Source: Catonia carolina (lineage: Eukaryota; Arthropoda; Insecta; Hemiptera; Achilidae). From it: a DNA stretch of 64,000 nucleotides. Position 1 is the first letter of the stretch. Each line of letters opens with the position of its first letter. Below are positions 57,212-64,000 of the stretch, piece after piece. The stretch spans positions 62,209,553 to 62,273,552 of the forward strand of contig JAQMRL010000001.1 in assembly GCA_035578175.1 (NCBI GenBank), given 5' to 3'. The notes beneath the pieces were generated by a model. That model did no database searches. It was not told the DNA's origin and saw nothing but the letters and a program-made list of their open reading frames with translations. The translations under genes and the position numbers were made by a program.

Positions 57212-59275
57212 AAGCGGTTCAAGTGATTTTTTGTACAGCTTTTAAATTTCTTCAATCTAAAACTTCTTGAGAAAATTAGATGTTTTAACAAACAATGGCT
57301 AAGTGCTTGTTGAAAGAATAAACATAATATCTTTATAAAAATAGAGATTTTGTAAATTAATATTTGAAAGAATACAGAAAATTCACCATGATTTTAATTA
57401 TTTGTGAATAAAATAAGTTACTTATCAAAGAGAATGATTGACGGGTCCTTTCACTAGGTTTAGGGAATTAGACCTTCTAATAAATTACCCGCGAAATATT
57501 TTTAACAAGAAAATTTTTCCACGGTAGGAGAGGGGCTTGTACACAAAATATCTTATTTACTCTCGCGATTCCCGTTTGTAAATAATTCTAAAATTCTAGC
57601 GTAAAGTTAAAACTTTTGTATTTTTTCTAAACCCATGTAACAATACTCTATTGTATAAAATATTTTGAAAAACGTTCTCTAAACTTAATGCAAAGCAATA
57701 TGTGATAATGGAAGGCAGAAATGTGGTTCTACGATTTTCGTTGTATTGTAGGCGTTACTATGATTTTTTTAATGATAATAGATTTATGCAGAAATAATTA
57801 TACAACAGCACGGCAGACAAAAAACCGAACTTTTATTCAAATTAAATTATATGAGAATATAAATAATTTAATAAATAAATATTTAATTTTTCAAAATATA
57901 ATAATCAATATTATAATACTCGTAATTAACATATAATTTAATATTTTATAATAATCATATAATTTAATAAATTAAATTATATGATTAATAATTAATTATT
58001 ATTATTAATTTAATAAATTGAATTATATGATAATTTTACATAAATATCGATCAAGATTTTGCTGGATTATCGGACATCAAAAGACATGAATGAGGGAACA
58101 GACATTAGTTAAATTCTTTTATGGCTTTCGTCAGATTCTACATTGCATATCAGAGCACAAAACTATTTTGCAATTCACAAAATTATAAAATATTTTTTTA
58201 CTATTAACCACTTTAATGGATATATGAATTGGAAATGTATAAATATGGTACTTCCAGACTATAGCCGGTAATCAAATCCGAAACCTTTGGCTCAGTAGAA
58301 AAATAAACACGAAATGACATTTACTTACTATATTTATTTCATAATCGTTCTTGTAAGGTATTATGACAGATAAATTTAATTTTATAACGGATATAGATAC
58401 GCAAATTACTCTACTTGTGCCTACAAGTTTAAGAGCAATGGTTAGACTATATGATGTTACTTAGGATATTAAAAAAGTACCGCCGAATAGTTAATACTTT
58501 TAAAATTCACTTTAAGACGCATAACCAAATTTAACACAATGTAGGCCTACTATTAGAATTGAAAATATATTTTATAATTCCTTCTGACTTGTTCACCCCT
58601 TTTTGTCTATCACACTTCAACGTCTATATTTGTCGTTGTATGCATAACAGCACATCAATCGGCCTTAAAATCGAAAAAATTGAATTTATATTTTATATTG
58701 CACAAAATACTACATTTTCATTTAAAAGCAAAGTAAAACTACTAAAACTACTTACAGAACATATAGTGTACGCCTCTTGAATAGATTTAAGATACAAAAA
58801 GTACTGACATTTGGTAACATTACTCGTCCGAGGAATTTTAGAAAAATTTCACTCTGATTATAAATCTTTGGGACAATGAGTGTTTTAAATTGTATCCTCG
58901 AGTTTCACGACGAGGAAGAGAGACACTCTACAAGGACTGAAACAACATTCTGATCGTCGTTAATGAAAGCTTCCAGACTAACAAATGTGAAACTGCGAAA
59001 AGATACGTTTCAATTTTGTTGTTCTAGATCAACTTCAACAAATCCATGGTCAGAGATAACCTGTGCGTTATGTAACGTTACTTCTGTTTATGTTATATAA
59101 GATATGATAAAGGGGTCAAGATGAAAAAAAATATTGATTTTCAAAGTGAAATTATAATTTTTTTTTTATTAGTATTTGTACACCTTTTATTACTAAGTAG
59201 TTAACAAACAAAAGGTTATAAATCAAGTACAGTAAATGTTATGTAATTAGGCTTATAGACATAAATTTCCTTCTG
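57212..59275. other. AT-rich stretch with AT palindromes, otherwise nothing recognised
   Basis: 57954-57985 is a nearly perfect 32-bp AT-only palindrome (ATCATATAATTTAATA and complement). The same words recur at 58008-58031. Open stretches at 57721-57936 and 58559-58780 (+) are AT-rich and resemble no family. Confidence 0.45.
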
Positions 59276-59460
59276 CAGCCTCGATGGATAAGTAGGTAAT
59301 ATACTTTCGGCCAATGAGCTGATAGTCCGGAAGGTCAATCCCGAGTTATGGTATAAAAGATTCAAATAACTTTAAAATTCTGTGAGTCATTTCAAACCGA
59401 ATATGGTTGTTGAAACATACCCTGAAGGTGTAGAAACAATTTCCAACACAATTATTTTAC
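59276..59460 (+). repeat. SINE-like element, family D
   Basis: The head GCAGCCTCGATGGATAAGTA with AGGTCAATCCCGAG has A- and B-box-like words. The body contains TTTCAAACCGAATATGGTTG and TACCCTGAAGGTGTAG. Only one copy is seen in this window, so the assignment rests on the tRNA-like head alone. Confidence 0.45.
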
Positions 59461-59527
59461 TTCTAGAAATTAGATAGTTTCCTTATTATTATCTAATAAT
59501 TTAATTAAGTTTACAAATGAAATTCAT

Positions 59528-59944
59528 GCCCTTAAAGGGCAGGTGGAGTGTTAAATTAATTGCATTCGATCTGTTGGTTCCACGGCTACAAAAAATATTT
59601 CATCACTCATCACATAGTCAGCCTATATAATAAACTATTTAAGCCCATATGAATAAACTATTTAAGAACAGAAGAGGTAGAGGTGCAAAAGACACTAGTC
59701 AGAGTTATCTCCTCTGAAAGTAATGAATTTCACTACACAGCCAGACGCTGTGGTGAATGAAGTGAAGGTGTCATTTGTAGGGTGGAGAGTGGGTGCTTTT
59801 CGGAGGGCCTGACATGCTGATAAGTATACGCTTTCAACCCAGTGAGGAAGGCATAAGTAAACAACCCCACTCCTCGTTTTTACTCAGAAAAACTCTAGAG
59901 GTTCAAACCAGCCTTTCGGCTGTTGTCCTAAACAACACAACATG
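59528..59944 (+). mobile_element. SR short retroposon, copy 4 (417 bp, opposite orientation)
   Basis: Sense strand is plus: starts GCCCTTAAAGGGCAGGTGG and ends GGCTGTTGTCCTAAACAACA. Target duplication TGAAATTCAT (59518-59527) / TGAAATTTAT (59945-59954). An internal duplication of ATAAACTATTTAAG (59630-59668) explains the extra length. Frameshifted after the CATAC box. Confidence 0.82.
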
Positions 59945-59954
59945 TGAAATTTAT

Positions 59955-61310
59955 AACTTTTAAAACGTTAATTACCTAAATTAAAGGTTTAATAATATAC
60001 GCTAACGGACTACCTCTTTTGAGTAACTGAATTTGACGACATTGAGTAAAACCAGTCGAGAAAAATAAAGTTAAAATTACAAATAAAGCAAGTATTCAAA
60101 CTTAATTTTTAGGTACTTATAAAGCATTTGAGCTAATTTACGAAACAATTTGTACTTTTAATCGACGCATTGTCACTCCAACTTGATTTTCTGACTTATG
60201 AATTTAGTACGCATGTTCGAATGAATCCTACATGTAATTTTGAAACTTTAAGAAATTAATGTCAATAGTTAATAACCCGAACGTTATTGATAATCGAAAC
60301 CAAGTGTAGGAAGACACATGTGTGGGTAAGGGACAGCAACTTTTCACATATAGAAAAATTGTAATGGGTAGTAATTATTTTGTAATGTATTGTGAAATTA
60401 CGTAATTAAATTAATTTTTAAAACATTGAGTCTTCCCACTCACTCTGTATTTTCCCTTCTAGGGAAATTTTCTTAAGTATTTATGTTAATCAGTTCTGAT
60501 TTCTGTATTTTACATATTCATAGATTTTAAGATTACGTAGATTCAAATTTAATACAGATAAAAAATTAAAAACGCGCGCAGCGCGGGTGCAATTTTTAAT
60601 ATCTGAGAGATTGCAAATATCACAGAGGTTGGTTACGCCATTGTAATTATCGAAGTAAATACAACAAAAGTGGAATAATACGGCTGATCGTTGAAATAAT
60701 TACCCAAACTATTAGGAGTAATCAAAAGGGCGCTTGTACTCAAGAGGCAGGTAGGTTCATGTAGGCAAATAAAATATGAAATGAAATATCAATACCTGTT
60801 TCCACCATTGTAAAAAATAAGCGAAATTACATATATGTAATACTACTTTATTTACTATTGTTAATTATATCCCTTTTACATTTTTATGACATATTCGCAA
60901 TCTAAAAATAAAACTGTCTTAGAAAAGCAATAATCTTTAAGACCTAATGAATAAAAATTATGAGGATTCCCTTAGTAAATGAAGATCACGAAATAATTAG
61001 GATGATTAGCTCAGTTATTTTACCAAAGAAACCCTCCCAGAAGGCTAGAGAAAGCTTGAAACTGAGATTTGTTGCGACATTAAAAATTCGAATCATTAGA
61101 ATTTACCTACAAAAACTAATGTAAAATTAAATTAGATGAGAAAAAACATAGAAGCTCCATCGATGGGTGGCTGCTTCCTCATGTCGTTCATGTAATCACG
61201 TGTTTAATAATGATAAATGTATAATAATGATAAATGTAAGCAATGCTACTGTTTTAATTTCTTACTCAACTTTTGGAAATGAAGTTACCGAAGTGACATA
61301 CAACATTATT
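59955..61310. other. AT-rich stretch, nothing recognised
   Basis: A short CpG cluster (ACGCGCGCAGCGCGGGTGC) at about 60572-60590 stands out but is isolated. Tandem ATAATGATAAATGTA words at 61208-61237. Confidence 0.4.
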
Positions 61311-61319
61311 TTTTACAGT

Positions 61320-61665
61320 GTTGTTGTTGCTTAGGTCATCAGCCGAAAGTCTGGTTTGAACGTCTAGAGGTTTTACTAAGTAAAAACGAGGAATGAGATG
61401 GTTTCCCATTCCTTTCCTCAATGACTTGAAAAGTATGCTTATCAACAGCCAGCCCCTCTAAAAAGCACATTTTCCACCCTGCAAATGACATCTTCACTTC
61501 TTTTACCATATGGTCTGGGTGTATAATGAAATTTGTTACTTTCAGAAGAGATAACTCTGATTAGTGTCTGTTACATCTCTAACGCTTCTGTTGTTAAATG
61601 ATGCAGTCATTTAATTGGCTGATCATGTGGTAAGAAACACAAATATTTTTTGTAGCACTGGAACG
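61320..61665 (-). mobile_element. SR short retroposon, copy 5, 5'-truncated (346 bp)
   Basis: Complete at the sense 3' end (CCTAAGCAACAACAA tail) and truncated at the sense 5' end about 50 bp short of the other copies. Target duplication TTTTACAGT (61311-61319) / TTTTACGGT (61666-61674). 5' truncation with a constant 3' end is the signature of target-primed reverse transcription and fixes the sense strand of the family. Confidence 0.8.
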
Positions 61666-61674
61666 TTTTACGGT

Positions 61675-62549
61675 AACAACTCAAAATATGAATATAATAG
61701 AAAAACATTTCAGTATTCCACGCCTAAATATCTATCAAAACCACCACATCTCTGTAAGGGTCAGCAAACAATTCAAATTCCGAGATTTGTTTTTCAAATT
61801 TCATGCGAAACAAGATTTCCGTACAACACCCCTTAGTCTACAGGAAGGGCACGCAGTAATAATATTTTATCTTGTAGTAGTAAGTTACATGTAATCTTTT
61901 CACTATGGAGTAGCCCATGTACGAATGGGATGAATGAAATCTACTAAGTTAAAATGTCTTAGATGAAGAATTAAGTCCAACTCCGATTTATTGACTTAAC
62001 AAATATATTTAAAAAGTTGGTATATTTAAAAATTGTTTATCTTCTAAAAGTCTGTCTGCCAAAAGTCTGCTAAAAGTCTGTCTAGAAGGTTTACTATCAA
62101 ACTTTTTTCGCTGGTTTTGTAGTTGTGTTCTATGAATGGTATGTTATGCAGACTTTAATGTTTCACTTTCTAACGTCACAGCAGTACGATTCGTTATTAC
62201 AAAATATTAAGATATCGGAACTCTACACAACAAAAGACTTTATTAAAATTTACTGTACAAGTTCCCGAACAAGTTATGGATTGACTAGTACAGACCTAAT
62301 TATAGATTTTTAAGGTAGTCTTCTAAAATTTTCCAGAACGTTTCAAACAGTCAACACACTGCAAACACCAATATAAATATTAAAGTGAGTGAGTGAGGTT
62401 TTATACATTATACAGGTTTTATATATTATAAAAAACACGACATATATCATTTAAAATAAAAAGATTTTGAATCCCTGTAATTTGGAAAACTCAGCAAAAT
62501 CAAATTCGTAATAAATTGGAAAAAATATATTTTCATATCAGATTAGAAG
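61675..62549. other. AT-rich stretch, nothing recognised
   Basis: Short open frames here are AT-rich or overlap the SR copy. AAAAGTCTG words repeat at 62048-62080. Confidence 0.4.
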
Positions 62550-63330
62550 TACTCATTGTATGAAGCAGACTTACCGACAACTGAAAGGGTAGTTCAAGCT
62601 ACATTCGCAGACGATAAGGCATTGCTTGCTAAAAGTGGAGATCCTATAGTTGCTTCAAACAAACTTCAGGAATGTTTAGATCAAATCCAACCATGGCTTT
62701 ATAATGGAGAGTGAAGATCAATACTGCAAAATCGCAGCACCTTACATTTACAATGCGGAGAAATACTTGTCCACCAGTAAAACTTGGAGGTGTTGATTTA
62801 CCACAAAGTGAAGTTGTGAAGTTCCTGGGTATGCATCTTGACAGGCGGTTAACTTGGAAAACCTATGTGAGGATGAAGAGGAATGAATTAAATTAAAAAT
62901 ACAATAGGATGCACTGGCTGATTGGCGGGAACTCTTCCCTCGCTCTTGAGAATAATTTGCTGCTTTACAAAATGTTACTTAAAGCAGTTTGGTTGTACGG
63001 CGTTCAACTTTGGGGAACTACCAGCAGAAGTAACATAGAGATAATTCAAAGGTTCCAGAATAAGGTTCTTCGGGCTATAACAAGGGCGCCATGGTTTGCA
63101 AGGAATGTAGAAATACAACATTATTGCAACCTCCCTGATGTAATCGACGAAGTCAGGCGTTTTAATAGAAAATATCAGGTAAGACTTGAAAGTCACGAAA
63201 ATGAATTAGCCATACATCTTCTAAACAATGCAGAAGAAGTTAGGCGCCTGAAACTTTACTATGTTTTGGACTTGTCTCAAAGAGTTTAAATGTACAAAAA
63301 TTATAGTGAAAAGTATTACATATTGTAAAT
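62550..63330 (+). pseudogene. Jockey-type LINE, 3' half of reverse transcriptase, frameshifted
   Basis: Plus-strand reading: LPTTERVVQATFADDKALLA contains the catalytic FADD (62604-62615, the YADD-box position). The sequence continues with QECLDQIQPW and, after a frameshift near 62705, WRVKINTAKSQHLTFTMRR. VKFLGMHLDRRLTWKTYV then ends at a stop near 62896. After another frame change come MHWLIGGNSSLALENNLLLY, LKAVWLYGVQLWGTTSRSNI, EIIQRFQNKVLRAITRAPWF and VRRFNRKYQV, ending at 63289. This is the complete C-terminal order of a Jockey-clade polymerase. Endonuclease and ORF1 are missing. The two frame breaks make it dead; the two frames are one pseudogene. Confidence 0.88.
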
Positions 63331-64000
63331 TTTTTGTACATAGTAATTTTCTCTTTTAACACATGAGCAATTGATATAATGAGAGATACTCAGGGTAATG
63401 AGGCCTCAACTTGTGATTTGTAAATTCAAAAGATTTTTTTATAGTTTATTTTTAAAAAACTGATTGCAAATAATGTTAATTTAAAAAAAAATATCAGATT
63501 AGAATTAACGTTTATATTCAAGTTTTTTTTGAAATGACCACTTGTAAAGTGGTAATTTACAAACCGATTAAGATAAGTAAAACATTTTTTCCGACCAATC
63601 AGTTGGATCATAGGTAAGTCAACAAAAAAATTGAATGACCTCTAAAATATTCACTTTTATTGTTGTTTTGGTAATTTCTACAATTGTATAATGTGCTATG
63701 ATGCAAAAAATAGTAAGAATAATAAAACGTTTACTTCCGGTTTTTAATTACAGTAAATTACAACAATTTATAAAGAACAGCCTACAAAAGTAAATCAATA
63801 AAATTGTAACGGTTCTTTTAAAGTGCATTGCTGAAGGGTACACGATTGATATAGGTCAAAGGAGGCGGGTAATTGCGATAAAATCAATATCAATTTTATG
63901 CATTAGTATTTATAAAAATATTAAAACTTTTGTTCTATAAACGGATATTTAAAAAATGACTCTTCAAGGATTTATAATTAACTTACATCTTTTTTTATTT
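63331..64000. other. AT-rich stretch, nothing certain
   Basis: GGTAATGAGGCCTCAACTTG at about 63395-63415 resembles the tail of SINE family C but is too short to assign. Confidence 0.35.

Overview
This window is eukaryotic and looks like an insect genome, probably a hemipteran-type one. It is strongly AT-rich, with spliced coding exons bounded by GTAAGT donors and pyrimidine-tract/CAG acceptors. It has no operons, no bacterial-style gene packing and no CRISPR array. About a third of it can be assigned to transposable-element debris: mariner elements, 3'-ends of non-LTR retrotransposons, tRNA-derived SINEs and other short interspersed repeats. The species is not determined; the insect assignment rests mainly on ebony and on the repeat content.

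The only host gene I recognise is ebony (N-beta-alanyl-dopamine synthetase, an NRPS-like enzyme of cuticle tanning and amine-transmitter recycling) on the minus strand. Its first coding exon is 2525-2656 and its second is 609-905; the rest lies beyond the left edge. The start codon sits 2 nt inside its exon, directly after a splice acceptor, so at least one upstream non-coding exon must exist. The best candidate is near 46.05-46.15 kb: a TATA-like box, a TCAGT initiator-like motif and a consensus CAG|GTAAG donor on the same strand, in TE-free, GC-richer DNA. If this is right, intron 1 is about 43 kb and most of the window is ebony's first intron. This is inference.

Layout: 0-4 kb, ebony exons and introns with one SINE. 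4.4-4.9 kb, a MITE. 8.0 kb, a short retroposon (SR family). 11-23 kb, several degraded LINE 3'-ends on both strands, one SINE and the first copy of an unclassified repeat E. 26.4 kb, a tRNA-SINE. 28-31 kb, two unrelated mariners, one with an uninterrupted 355-aa transposase. 31-34.4 kb, an (ATT)n tract, LINE debris and SINE pieces. 38-40.5 kb, a LINE 3'-end and an internally deleted DDE transposon with about 105-bp TIRs. 41-46 kb, a SINE-dense stretch including a nested insertion. 46.0-46.2 kb, the putative ebony promoter. 47.4-48.7 kb, two more repeat E copies. 49.8-50.7 kb, a mariner rebuilt as a fold-back. 51.1-51.6 kb, a 224-bp tandem duplication. 53 kb, a LINE 3'-end. 56-62 kb, three SR copies, one SINE-like element and an unexplained GC-richer block. 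62.5-63.3 kb, a Jockey-type LINE 3'-half.

The observations most worth following are: (i) the inferred giant first intron of ebony; (ii) strong over-representation of the palindrome TAGGCCTA, with two repeat comparisons suggesting it arises by insertion at TA dinucleotides; (iii) a roughly 390-bp retroposon family, five copies with 8-11 bp target duplications and a partly open frame; (iv) the fold-back mariner.
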